From Dyadobacter sp. CY312 (GTDB lineage: Bacteria; Bacteroidota; Bacteroidia; Cytophagales; Spirosomataceae): a DNA stretch of 64,000 nucleotides. Both the position numbers and the translations under genes were made by a program. This document shows, one piece after another, positions 26,486-35,095 of this stretch (positions within the stretch are counted from its first letter, which is position 1; each line of letters starts with the position of its first letter). The stretch lies in the NCBI RefSeq assembly GCF_021390535.1, contig NZ_JAJUXG010000012.1, forward strand, positions 248,001 through 312,000, given 5' to 3'. Below the pieces are notes generated by a model, which did no database searches, was not told where the DNA came from, and saw only the letters and a list, made by a program, of their open reading frames with translations.

Positions 26486-26517
26486 CAAAATTAGCCTTTG
26501 CAAATTTATCAATCAAA
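26486..26517 (-). promoter_or_regulatory. nuoA: candidate promoter of the nuo operon
   Basis: On the minus strand TTTG (26517-26514) and TAATTTTG (26493-26486) are separated by 20 bp. They match the -33/-7 elements of Bacteroidota (TTTG and TAnnTTTG) and stand 41 bp before the nuoA ATG. A terminator for the preceding gene lies just upstream, so the operon is isolated. Confidence 0.6.
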
Positions 26518-26556
26518 TTCTTTACTTTTTCTTTTATCTAATTAGTATCATACTAA

Positions 26557-26586
26557 ATAAGCCCCGGAAGACCGGGGCTTATTTAT
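26557..26586 (-). terminator. Rho-independent terminator after the 723-residue esterase gene
   Basis: Arms AAATAAGCCCCGG and CCGGGGCTTATTT are separated by a 4-base loop (26570-26573). It lies 22 bp after the stop of the minus-strand esterase gene and upstream of the nuo promoter. Confidence 0.8.
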
Positions 26587-26607
26587 AAACAAAAAAATAA
26601 ATATTAT

Positions 26608-28779
26608 CTATCTGATCACAATTTGCTTGGTAAGACTGGTGTTTTGGCCTGTAACACGCAAGATGTATTTGCCGGCAGCAAGGGTACTTACGTCCAGCTC
26701 CAGTCTGCTGTTTAGTAATACCGGAGGCGTGATGCGGATTACTCTGCCGAAGATATCGTAAAGTGTTACAGATGCGTCTCTGATATCGTCACGGGACTCC
26801 ACATAAATCCTTGCTCCCTGGCTTGGGTTAGGATATATCACTATTTCGTTTGATTCGTTCGTTTTAAACTCACGCGATGCGGAATCAGAGTAGCAGGTTA
26901 ATGAATTATTCCCAAGGGTGAATACAACCTGAGCGCGGGTAGAGTAGATACCTGTTTTTAAGATTTTGATCACGTTAGCAGTCGTGTCCTGGTCGGAACC
27001 TGGGCGACGCCAGAGATACTTTTCATTCAGACCTTGCTCAGCAATACTCGCAGTAACACTAAACGGACCTCCCGCTTCAATTACAGGCTTACTGATTGCA
27101 GGGCGTATTATAAGAGATGAAGCGTCTGAATTGTCGGAAACACATCCAAAAATATTCTGAGCCCTAACCTGATAGTTACCCGCTTCTCCGATTTTGATGG
27201 AGCTGCCCGTACCTAATACATTTGTTGAGCCAGCTACAAACCAGGAGTACGTATTATTTTCGGGTGCTACTGAAAACTGGAAAGCAGAATCAGCACAGGC
27301 TTGCTGAGGTCCCTGTTGCATAATGGTTGGCTTAGCTGGTTTTGCATCTTTTTCAAGAATTACAGCCGACGCAATAATGGTGTTGCCAAAATCATCTTTA
27401 ACCACGGCACTGTATTTTCCAGCCTGGCTTACGGTTATTGAACTTCCCGTTGCTCCCGGTATAACAGCTCCTGTAGTTTCATTCTGCCACCTGTAAGATT
27501 TATAAGTAGTAGGCAAAGAAATAGTGACGCCGTTGTTTCCGGTTGTACAAATTGCTGAAAGTGCCGGAACGGGTTCTGATACAACCGGTGGAACCCTTGA
27601 AAAGAAGCTTGCATTCAGACTTTCATTCCAGGCATTTGCAAGTAGGGTTAACGATTTAACACCCGAGAAGTGTGTTCTGTCACCATTCCCGTCGCCAAGT
27701 CGTTCGGGGTCAAGAGGGTCAGTCTCCGGGCCAGGCCAGGTTGGATTAAAACTTTGATCAATAACGGCATTTTGAGCCGCAATAATGGCTGGATATATCT
27801 TATTGGGTACAGTTTCAAACTCGGCAATTCGGCTGGTCCGGGCTATAACCCAGGTAATACGCTTACCTGTATGGATACCAAGGCTATTCATCAGCGTTTG
27901 TAGATTATCTCTGTATCCGGCTACTAAATTATTATCTTTATCATTTTTAAGACCATCCGATTCGCCCTGCATCCATAGTATTGCCCGCAAACCATATTGG
28001 CTCGCATAGTTTTGTGCAGAAATCCTTAAATTGGCATACGGCATGTGTAAAGGCATGGTGTAACCAAAAGGCGTGGTGGTCGGTTTTCCTTGTGAACTTA
28101 GCGCCCAGTCTTTTGCAGATGTACCTTCCCAGGCGGTATTTATAAATAAAACCGGCATGTTCAGTTTAGTTACAAGCATGTCTCCCAATATTCCCCAGCA
28201 CCATGCAGTTTGACCACGCGGTGAAATGAAATTAGTGTTTGAAGTAATTTTTGAAAAAACAGGAACTGGCGGATCATCAAGTTTGTCAACAACATCGTTG
28301 ATGTAGTTGGAGATGTATTGAACCCGATCGTCAACGGCAGAAGGACCACCGAATTTTTTCAAGCCTTGAGCGTTAGACTGACCTGCTATAATAAATACCT
28401 CACCAACGCCTAGTCTCTGAAGCACTGCACGTCCCACTACCTGGCCTGCAACCGTTCCGCGCACCTCAACAGTGTACCAGCCGGCGTAAATCAGTAAATT
28501 CCCCTGATAAGCACCTCCCTTAGGAGCTACCTGCAGTTCTTTCCATGCGGTTGCTATTCCCTGACCTTCAATCACAGGAATGGCTCTTGCTTCAATTTTG
28601 TCAACAGGTACAGCGAATGTACCGGCAATGGTTACTTCGCGCTGGCCAGTAACATCCCTCTGGTATACGGAGTTGGTTATAGGAGAGGTAATGGTAATTT
28701 GTGAAAATACTGTTGCGGGTATGATGCAGAGCAACAGTAATGTTTTAAGCATTACCCTGGTAGCGAATTTACTATGCAT
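26608..28779 (-). CDS. secreted SASA-type carbohydrate esterase with T9SS sorting domain
   Basis: A 723-residue secreted protein. A signal peptide (LLLLCIIPATVFSQ, ending about residue 27; the start may be codon 10) leads into a domain of beta strands and then a sialate-O-acetylesterase-like SGNH hydrolase. The nucleophile motif is GQSNAQG (133-139, Ser135), with a second block ILWMQGESDG and the catalytic Asp/His region GDGNGDRTHFSG near residue 365. Two or three Ig-like repeats follow (about 395-640), then a T9SS type A sorting domain (IVIYPNPSQGARIYVE, ending AAGKYILRVTGQ). It probably deacetylates polysaccharide or glycans at or outside the cell surface. It is paralogous to the 1060-residue protein next to it. 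Confidence 0.85.
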   Translation of the reverse strand: MHSKFATRVMLKTLLLLCIIPATVFSQITITSPITNSVYQRDVTGQREVTIAGTFAVPVDKIEARAIPVIEGQGIATAWKELQVAPKGGAYQGNLLIYAGWYTVEVRGTVAGQVVGRAVLQRLGVGEVFIIAGQSNAQGLKKFGGPSAVDDRVQYISNYINDVVDKLDDPPVPVFSKITSNTNFISPRGQTAWCWGILGDMLVTKLNMPVLFINTAWEGTSAKDWALSSQGKPTTTPFGYTMPLHMPYANLRISAQNYASQYGLRAILWMQGESDGLKNDKDNNLVAGYRDNLQTLMNSLGIHTGKRITWVIARTSRIAEFETVPNKIYPAIIAAQNAVIDQSFNPTWPGPETDPLDPERLGDGNGDRTHFSGVKSLTLLANAWNESLNASFFSRVPPVVSEPVPALSAICTTGNNGVTISLPTTYKSYRWQNETTGAVIPGATGSSITVSQAGKYSAVVKDDFGNTIIASAVILEKDAKPAKPTIMQQGPQQACADSAFQFSVAPENNTYSWFVAGSTNVLGTGSSIKIGEAGNYQVRAQNIFGCVSDNSDASSLIIRPAISKPVIEAGGPFSVTASIAEQGLNEKYLWRRPGSDQDTTANVIKILKTGIYSTRAQVVFTLGNNSLTCYSDSASREFKTNESNEIVIYPNPSQGARIYVESRDDIRDASVTLYDIFGRVIRITPPVLLNSRLELDVSTLAAGKYILRVTGQNTSLTKQIVIR

Positions 28780-28954
28780 TTGGTTTATTGGTACAGGTAA
28801 AGTCTCTCATAGTCAGAAAGAATGATTTGATAAAGTGGCTGATTTGTCTAACAGATTAGTTTTAGACAAATGAACGACAAATTTAGAAAAATTATTTCGT
28901 CAATAATATAACTATTCCGTTTTTCTGGAGTAATTGTCAGTTTTGCTTTGGAGG

Positions 28955-31900
28955 CTATCTGACCACAATGAATTTTTGAGATGCATTGAAAGTGGAAGAA
29001 ACGATTCGGACAATGTATATTCCTGATGCGAGATCTGAGATATTAAAGATCTGCCGTTGGTCAAACTGAACTGTCCTGTAAGTTTTGTGAATCACACCTC
29101 GTATATCTATTATCTGCACTTCTGCATTAACTATATCCTGAACCGTTTCAATCAACAATTTCCCATCGGTTAATGGATTAGGATAGGCCACCATGCCATT
29201 GTTTTTATCATCTGCCACAAACACGAAAGGAGCGGAGTAATCGGAAAAACATGTTAGAGTAGGGCTGTAAACCACCGTATTGTTAACTACGTAGCTGCCA
29301 GATTTAACTGCCTTTAATGTTGTTCCTGTTTCGGGTAAAACAGTCTGTTCAAGCTTCCATACGTGATCTCCGTCGTTAATATTGTTTTCTGCCAGCAGTG
29401 TAAAAACACCAATTTTTCTGATTGTCGGGGGTGTTGGAGATGGTTTCACATCTACCGTAATTTCCGAAGAAAAAGGAGACAGACAACCTTGTAAATCTTT
29501 AACTCTTGCCGAGTAGGCTCCAGACGTCAAAACGTGGATAGAATCTTTTTCGGAACCAGTGTTCCATATAAAGTTAGCTCCGTTGGATGCCTGTAACGCT
29601 ACAAAATCACCATCGCAAAATGTGGTGGCGCTAAGCGGTGTAACGAGTGGGGCAGGAGGAAGAGCGAGTGTTGATACGCCGATTTCATTACTTCGGTCCG
29701 AATAACATTGAAACTGGTTAATGGTTTGTACACTGTAAGTTCCATCTTTTGTGACCTTTATGGACTGACTGGTAGATCCGTTGCTCCACAAGAAACTGTT
29801 GGCAGTAGTGGATTGTAGATTTACACTCAAATCTGCACAGAAGACAGTAGGGCCGTCAGCTGTAATAACGGGCGTGGGAGGTAACGGGTTTACTGTCACC
29901 TGAACACCGGCAGATGGTTTGGATACACAACCGTTTTGGTCACGGGCTGAAATGGTATAGTTTCCAGACTCGTAAATATTAACTTCCTGTCCTCCTGCAC
30001 CGTTACTCCACAGGTATTCGTGGGTTTCGCTACTTCTAAGTGTTGTAAAATCACGTAAACAGAATGTAGTTGGTCTTAAAGTGGTTATAGAGGGTGTAGC
30101 CGGAAGAGGATTTACTTTGATCGTTACCGGATCTGAGTTGGATTCGCATCCGTTAGAATCGCGCTGTTTTAGGGTAAAGGTCCCCGATTGGTTAACGGTA
30201 ATTGTTTTATCGACAGCAGAATTGCTCCACGTATTCCCATTATCATAACTCGATGTAAGGGAAACATTACCTCCTTCACAGAAGTCTGAAGGGCCACTTA
30301 AATTGATAGCTGGTTTTGCCGGTAAAGCATTGACTTTTACAGTAACAGGATCTGATTCAGGAGAAAAACATCCTAAATTGTCAACGGCTCTCACACGGAA
30401 TTCTCCGGACGACCGTACCTGGATGGATCCGGTATTAGCGCCATTGGACCACAGATTATTTACTTTGGAATTGGACTGTAAATTCACTTCACCGCCATCA
30501 CAGAAAGTAACGGCCCCCGACGCACTGATGGTGGGTTTTTCAGGTAGCGGTGAGGTAAGAATGGTAATGTTAGTTTTAGAAGATGACGATTCACAACCGT
30601 ACACATTTCTGGTAGTAACAAAATATTCCCCACCAGTGGTGACAGTCAAATGATCATTGGTTGCACCATTATTCCAGCGAATGTTGTCATTGGTACTGGA
30701 AATTAAAACGGCAGTATTTCCAAGGCAAACCGGGTTACTTCCCTGCAAGGTAACCTGGGGTTGCGAAGGAGTAATGGGTTCATTGATCCTGATCTCCGGG
30801 GAAAAAATCACATTTCCCTTCGCATCACGTGCGGTAACACGGTATGTACCGTTCCCCACCTGTATTGTGCTGGAATTTGATCCTGTACTCCAGTTTATAT
30901 TTGAGTAGCCGTTCGAATTAACAGAAAGTGATACATTGTTATTGCCAGCACAACTAGCGGTTACCTGCAATTGAGAAACTGCCTTATAGGGCTCCGACCG
31001 TGAAAAGTAATCGTCGTTAAGTTGATTATTCCAAGCCTCTGCGAGTGTTGTCAGTCCTTCATGATGAAAATGAACTTTATCCTTATCAGTTCTTGGTATT
31101 TGAATAACATCTGTATTGGGACCTGTAAATACATTTGAAACAGTACTAATTACTTTTTTTTGTGCATCTATAATTCCTGGAGCTACTCTGGCGTCACTGT
31201 AAGAAGTAAGCGAAACCATCCAGGAAATATTTTTGCCTGACTCGTTTCTGCTGGCGTTAATTACTGCCTGTAAATCGCTGGCATAGGAATCTGAGGAAGT
31301 GTTAAAGTGATTATCACCTTCGCCCTGTATCCAAAGTACTCCACGGACGCCTGTAATGGGTACATAATATTGCAAAACAGATCGTAAATTACTGTATGGA
31401 GCTCCCGATGGTTCGTATGGAACAAATCTATCCTCGATATAAGGAGATCTTGCTGTGCCCGTAATACTTTCGCGCCAGCTCCTTACAATGGTTCCATCCC
31501 AGGCTACATTGTAAAACAAAATAGGCACTTGCAAACGATTGGCGAGCAGGTCTCCCAATTTTCCCCAACTCCAGGCACCAAGTCCACGAGGAGAAATCTG
31601 TGTATCAGATTCCAGGTGTGTGAATGAAGGGTAAGGCAATGCACTGGTGGAGGAATTGTGATTATTAAAATCAATACAACTCACACGGTCGTCGTTCGCT
31701 CTTTGTGCGCCAAAGTCAAATCCATCTTTGTTAACGAATCCTTGCCCATTGGATTGGCCTGCTATAAGGAAAACTTCCCCTATACCAATTGGTGAAACCG
31801 AGTGTTCACCCACTTTTTGATCACCGCGCATGCCTCTTACTTCAAGATTGTACCAGCCACCCGTGGAGCTGATGCTTCCTGCAAAAAATCCTCCCTGCGG

Positions 31901-32137
31901 ATTGGCGTGAATGGTAATCCAATCTACGTTATTTCCGCCGTTTATCGGAGTGAGTTTTGCCTCAATCCGATCAACGACTTTGGTGAAACTACCTGAAACG
32001 TAAATGGTTGCAGAGTTGTTTTTGTCTCGCTGGAACACAGCGCGGGAGGTCGGATAATCAATATTTAGCTGGGCTTTTACATCCGTAAATGCAGTAAGTA
32101 TGAGGACCCAGGTAACAAGTGGTAAACAGTATTTCAT
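28955..32137 (-). CDS. large secreted SASA-type esterase with seven Ig-like repeats and T9SS domain
   Basis: A 1060-residue paralogue of the neighbouring 723-residue protein. After a signal peptide (to about residue 22, TDVKAQ) it has the same N-terminal beta domain, the SGNH nucleophile loop GQSNGQG (126-132, Ser129), the LWIQGEGDN block, and the His region DKVHFHHEGLTTLAEAWN near residue 365. About seven Ig-like repeats of roughly 75-85 residues follow (about 390-925), most opening with a Cys (TFCDGG, DFCEGG, TFCLRD, VFCADL) and ending with a Gly-Cys turn (DSNGCES, DQNGCVS). A T9SS type A sorting domain ends it (MVAYPNPLTDGKLLIE, FNISDLASGIYIVRIV). It is probably a surface-attached or released glycan esterase with an extended stalk. 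Confidence 0.85.
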   Translation of the reverse strand: MKYCLPLVTWVLILTAFTDVKAQLNIDYPTSRAVFQRDKNNSATIYVSGSFTKVVDRIEAKLTPINGGNNVDWITIHANPQGGFFAGSISSTGGWYNLEVRGMRGDQKVGEHSVSPIGIGEVFLIAGQSNGQGFVNKDGFDFGAQRANDDRVSCIDFNNHNSSTSALPYPSFTHLESDTQISPRGLGAWSWGKLGDLLANRLQVPILFYNVAWDGTIVRSWRESITGTARSPYIEDRFVPYEPSGAPYSNLRSVLQYYVPITGVRGVLWIQGEGDNHFNTSSDSYASDLQAVINASRNESGKNISWMVSLTSYSDARVAPGIIDAQKKVISTVSNVFTGPNTDVIQIPRTDKDKVHFHHEGLTTLAEAWNNQLNDDYFSRSEPYKAVSQLQVTASCAGNNNVSLSVNSNGYSNINWSTGSNSSTIQVGNGTYRVTARDAKGNVIFSPEIRINEPITPSQPQVTLQGSNPVCLGNTAVLISSTNDNIRWNNGATNDHLTVTTGGEYFVTTRNVYGCESSSSKTNITILTSPLPEKPTISASGAVTFCDGGEVNLQSNSKVNNLWSNGANTGSIQVRSSGEFRVRAVDNLGCFSPESDPVTVKVNALPAKPAINLSGPSDFCEGGNVSLTSSYDNGNTWSNSAVDKTITVNQSGTFTLKQRDSNGCESNSDPVTIKVNPLPATPSITTLRPTTFCLRDFTTLRSSETHEYLWSNGAGGQEVNIYESGNYTISARDQNGCVSKPSAGVQVTVNPLPPTPVITADGPTVFCADLSVNLQSTTANSFLWSNGSTSQSIKVTKDGTYSVQTINQFQCYSDRSNEIGVSTLALPPAPLVTPLSATTFCDGDFVALQASNGANFIWNTGSEKDSIHVLTSGAYSARVKDLQGCLSPFSSEITVDVKPSPTPPTIRKIGVFTLLAENNINDGDHVWKLEQTVLPETGTTLKAVKSGSYVVNNTVVYSPTLTCFSDYSAPFVFVADDKNNGMVAYPNPLTDGKLLIETVQDIVNAEVQIIDIRGVIHKTYRTVQFDQRQIFNISDLASGIYIVRIVSSTFNASQKFIVVR
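29400..30970 (-). repeat. tandem Ig-like repeats inside the 1060-residue esterase gene
   Basis: About seven protein-level repeats are visible. Recurring words are NPLPxTPxI at boundaries, a Cys about eight residues later, LWSNG in the middle, and xxxGxYxVxxxDxxGC near the end. DNA-level identity is modest, so they have diverged and are not a recent expansion. Bounds are approximate. Confidence 0.65.
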
Positions 32138-32222
32138 TAAAACCGGATAGTTATTTCATTCCAAAGTAACTCTATTGACACATATAATGTACCAATAGGT
32201 TGCCTCTGAAAGTAAAAAATTA

Positions 32223-33227
32223 TTAAGCGGAAAGGGGATTGTTGATCACATCCCAAATACGATCCTTTAATTGCTCTATACCCTCTTGTGTTACAGCGGA
32301 TATAAACAAATACGGAATTCCATCGGGAATATTGCTTTTTAGCTCTTCTCGTTCTTCGTCAAGAATGACGTCGGATTTGGAAATGGCCAGGATTCGGCTT
32401 TTATCTAAAAGTGAAGGGTTGTAAATGGTCAGCTCACGAAGTAATGTCTCGTATTCGGCTTTAATATCCTCGCTGTCTGCGGGAACCAGAAATAACAATA
32501 TGGAATTTCTTTCTATGTGTCTCAGAAAACGCAGCCCAAGTCCTTTTCCCTGGCTGGCTCCTTCAATAATGCCCGGAATATCGGCCATTACAAACGATTT
32601 GTAGTCGCGATAGGGTACCACACCGAGGTTGGGCACCAAAGTGGTAAAGGGATAATCAGCAATTTCGGGGCGCGCTGCCGAAACTGCGGAGAGTAATGTT
32701 GATTTTCCGGCGTTGGGAAATCCAACCAAACCAACATCGGCAAGTACTTTCAGTTCAAGAATAACCCATGCTTCAAGTCCGGCTTCGCCAGGTTGTGCAT
32801 GTTGGGGCGTTTGGTTGGTAGCTGATTTGAAATGGTCATTTCCCATTCCACCACGTCCGCCCTTTAAAAGAATAATTTCTTGTCCGTCCTCTGTAATTTC
32901 AAAAAGCTGTTCGCCGGTTTCCGAATTTCTGGCAACTGTTCCGAGTGGAACTTCAAGAATAATGTCTTTCCCGATGGAACCGGATCTGCGGCCTCCTTCA
33001 CCAGCTTTTCCGTCAAATGCTTTAACGTGCTTGGTGTATTTTAAGTGTAATAACGTCCAGAGTTGTGAACTTCCCTTGAGTATGATGTGCCCCCCACGTC
33101 CGCCATCTCCACCATCCGGGCCTCCTTTTTCAACATGTTTTTCGCGCCTGAAATGCAAAGCTCCCGCACCGCCAGAACCGGAACGCACGTTGATTTTCAC
33201 ATAGTCAATAAAGTTAGATGACGCCAT
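32223..33227 (-). CDS. obgE: GTPase ObgE/CgtA
   Basis: A 334-residue GTPase acting in 50S ribosomal subunit assembly and stringent control. The Gly-rich Obg fold at the N-terminus ([20 protein letters not shown], then [16 protein letters not shown]) is followed by the G domain with G1 [11 protein letters not shown] (about 166-176), G2 [15 protein letters not shown]3 [13 protein letters not shown]4 ISKSDV and the G5 region FISAVT. The C-terminal OCT domain of some relatives is absent, as is frequent. It follows adk by 35 bp on the same strand and is probably in one transcript with it. Confidence 0.96.
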   Translation of the reverse strand: MASSNFIDYVKINVRSGSGGAGALHFRREKHVEKGGPDGGDGGRGGHIILKGSSQLWTLLHLKYTKHVKAFDGKAGEGGRRSGSIGKDIILEVPLGTVARNSETGEQLFEITEDGQEIILLKGGRGGMGNDHFKSATNQTPQHAQPGEAGLEAWVILELKVLADVGLVGFPNAGKSTLLSAVSAARPEIADYPFTTLVPNLGVVPYRDYKSFVMADIPGIIEGASQGKGLGLRFLRHIERNSILLFLVPADSEDIKAEYETLLRELTIYNPSLLDKSRILAISKSDVILDEEREELKSNIPDGIPYLFISAVTQEGIEQLKDRIWDVINNPLSA

Positions 33228-33262
33228 ACTTAGTGTTGTTGATGAATACTTTGAGCGATTGT

Positions 33263-33844
33263 TTATTTTGAAGTAACTGAATCAATCGCCTTGTTAATTT
33301 CTGCAAATATAGTTTCTATTTCACCTATACCCTCGATCGGAACAAATTTACCTTGTTGCTGGTAGTAGTCGGCAACCGGTTTCGTCTTGCTGTTATACTC
33401 GTGAATTCGCTTGCTGATCAGTTCTTCGTTCTGGTCATCAGGACGTCCGGAAGTCTTACCACGGTTCAGCAAACGGGAAAGTAACTCACTATCGTCTACC
33501 ACAAGTGCAATCATAACCGAAATGCTTTGATCGTAAGTTGCCAATAACTCGTCCAGCGCTTCGGATTGCTTAACGGTTCTTGGAAATCCATCAAAAATAA
33601 ATCCGGCGGCATCTCTGTGATCCCTCAATTTATGGTCAATCATTCCGATTACCACTTCATCGGGAACAAGTAAACCCTGATCCATCAAAGTCTTAGCTCT
33701 AAGTCCCAGTTCTGATCCAGCCTGAATTTCGGAACGCAGCAAGTCGCCGGTCGAAAGGTGTATCAAATTGTACCTGGCTATAATTTTTTCACTTTGAGTG
33801 CCCTTCCCGGCACCTGGGGGGCCAAACAGTATAAGATTCAGCAT
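33263..33844 (-). CDS. adk: adenylate kinase, short form
   Basis: A 193-residue adenylate kinase (ATP + AMP to 2 ADP). The P-loop [14 protein letters not shown] lies at residues 8-21, the AMP-site segment [14 protein letters not shown] at 27-40, FDGFPRT at about 84-90, and the small lid region [19 protein letters not shown] near residue 128. The long lid is replaced by a short loop, so this is the short form without a zinc-binding site. obgE follows. Confidence 0.95.
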   Translation of the reverse strand: MLNLILFGPPGAGKGTQSEKIIARYNLIHLSTGDLLRSEIQAGSELGLRAKTLMDQGLLVPDEVVIGMIDHKLRDHRDAAGFIFDGFPRTVKQSEALDELLATYDQSISVMIALVVDDSELLSRLLNRGKTSGRPDDQNEELISKRIHEYNSKTKPVADYYQQQGKFVPIEGIGEIETIFAEINKAIDSVTSK

Positions 33845-33888
33845 AGTCGCTTGTTAAATTGGATGTCGCAGACGATTGGTGTTTTCGG

Positions 33889-33896
33889 CAAATTTA
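33889..33896 (-). promoter_or_regulatory. candidate -7 box of adk-obgE
   Basis: On the minus strand TAAATTTG matches TAnnTTTG and is 45 bp before the adk ATG. No clear TTTG lies at the -33 spacing. The rest of the 276-bp intergenic gap (to 34120) holds an inverted repeat around 33967-34009 and the terminator at 34068. Confidence 0.4.
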
Positions 33897-34067
33897 CAAT
33901 TCTTAATAGATGTCTCCCTATTTAATTGTATTCTTTTCAACAAAATATCTCAATTATTGTAACATTCATGGTAGAAATGGCACGAATCGATTCATTCCTA
34001 CCATCATGTTAGTAAAATTGACATGTAACCAAGATTTACGATCTGAATATTGCAATTAATAACGCAT

Positions 34068-34098
34068 AAAAAATCCCTCCGGCCTAAAACCAGAGGGA
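34068..34098 (-). terminator. Rho-independent terminator of the charged secreted-protein gene
   Basis: Minus-strand arms TCCCTCTGG and CCGGAGGGA (one mismatch) are followed by TTTTTT. It lies 23 bp after the stop at 34121. Confidence 0.75.
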
Positions 34099-34120
34099 CT
34101 GAAAATCTACCTTGATTAAA

Positions 34121-34930
34121 TTAAGGAATTACAACTCTTTTTACTGCGCCATCTTCGTTCTGCACTACTGTAACAAAAACAGTCCCTTTTGTATTTTTCT
34201 TCAGGTCAATTTGTCCCACAAAGTTGCCGCTGAAATCCTTGATGTCTTTTTTACCAACTTCTTTGCCCTTAACATCTGTTACAATAATACTAAGGTCGCC
34301 TTTCTGAGGAACCTGGAAACGCAGGTTTAACACACCGTTGTCAGGATTGTTGGAATATACACTAAGATCCCGAACGGTTGCTGCTTTTTTAGACTCGCGG
34401 CTCCATGATTCTCCCAGGCGGTCTCCGAAATTCTCCATATCCCGCATCATCACCCGTGCTTTTGGTTTGAAATCTCTTTCGAAATTCCGCATGTGCGTGC
34501 GTAATTTTTCAGTATCAAAGTTAAAGTCCTTTGAAAAGTCATCGCTCCAATTGAACACAAGCGGTTCCCGGTCATCGCGGCGATCCACAATCACGTTTCT
34601 ACGCTTTCTGGTCATAGTTTGCTTATCACCATCACCGTCGTCAACAGTTACCGAAACGATCTTTCCGCCAGTTTTAGAGTCGACACCGAGTGAATCCAGG
34701 ACTTTGTCTACAAACTCTTTTCTTTCATCGTCGTTCATGCTTTTTACATGATACTCTTTTTCGATTTCTTTGCTTTTGCCGTCACCATCTTCCGATACTC
34801 TGACACGGATCGTTGTCTTTTTATCCTTGTCCGAAATTTTCTTGTCTTTGTCGGTCGACTGGGCCTGTGCAGAGAAGCCTGCAATGGTGAGAAATGACAG
34901 GAATACTCCCTTTACAAAAATATGTTTCAT
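34121..34930 (-). CDS. secreted Lys/Asp-rich protein with T9SS-like C-terminal domain
   Basis: A 269-residue protein with a signal peptide (residues 1-23, GVFLSFLTIAGFSAQAQ) and a highly charged body: STDKDKKISDKDKKTTIRVR, EDGDGKSKEIEKEY, then MTRKRRNVIVDRRDDREPL and a Phe/Asp-rich stretch (WSDDFSKDFNFDTEKLR). The last 75 residues look like a secretion/sorting beta domain (LSVYSNNPDNGVLNLRFQVP, DVKGKEVGKKDIKDF, ending AVKRVVIP). This resembles T9SS type A sorting domains, although the usual Pro-Asn-Pro is replaced by NNPDNG. Function unknown. It is divergent from the histidine kinase at 35096, with promoter-like boxes for both in the gap. Confidence 0.75.
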   Translation of the reverse strand: MKHIFVKGVFLSFLTIAGFSAQAQSTDKDKKISDKDKKTTIRVRVSEDGDGKSKEIEKEYHVKSMNDDERKEFVDKVLDSLGVDSKTGGKIVSVTVDDGDGDKQTMTRKRRNVIVDRRDDREPLVFNWSDDFSKDFNFDTEKLRTHMRNFERDFKPKARVMMRDMENFGDRLGESWSRESKKAATVRDLSVYSNNPDNGVLNLRFQVPQKGDLSIIVTDVKGKEVGKKDIKDFSGNFVGQIDLKKNTKGTVFVTVVQNEDGAVKRVVIP

Positions 34931-34959
34931 GGCATTTTATTTTGTGAATGAATCAATTA

Positions 34960-34967
34960 CAAATTTA
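34960..34967 (-). promoter_or_regulatory. candidate -7 box of the charged secreted-protein gene
   Basis: On the minus strand TAAATTTG matches the Bacteroidota -7 consensus and is 30 bp before the ATG at 34930. No convincing -33 element is seen. Confidence 0.4.
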
Positions 34968-35031
34968 AAAAGTGCTTTTTGTGATGCGTGTTAAATTTTG
35001 TTAAAAACAATATCAGGCCGTTGAGATGAGT

Positions 35032-35039
35032 TAAATTTG
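35032..35039 (+). promoter_or_regulatory. candidate -7 box of the histidine kinase gene
   Basis: TAAATTTG lies 12 bp before the ATG at 35051 but 57 bp before the ATG at 35096. A transcript starting about 7 bp downstream of it would leave almost no leader for the first ATG, which favours 35096 as the real start. Confidence 0.45.
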
Positions 35040-35095
35040 TTCTCCGTCGAATGTCGCAGGAAGGATGTGAAACGTTGCATGACGGAATAAAAAAT

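Noticed and set aside
29400-30970. Regular repeats that might suggest a CRISPR array
   Set aside because: The repeats are diverged Ig-like protein domains of about 75-85 residues in a continuous coding frame, not identical short repeats with unique spacers.
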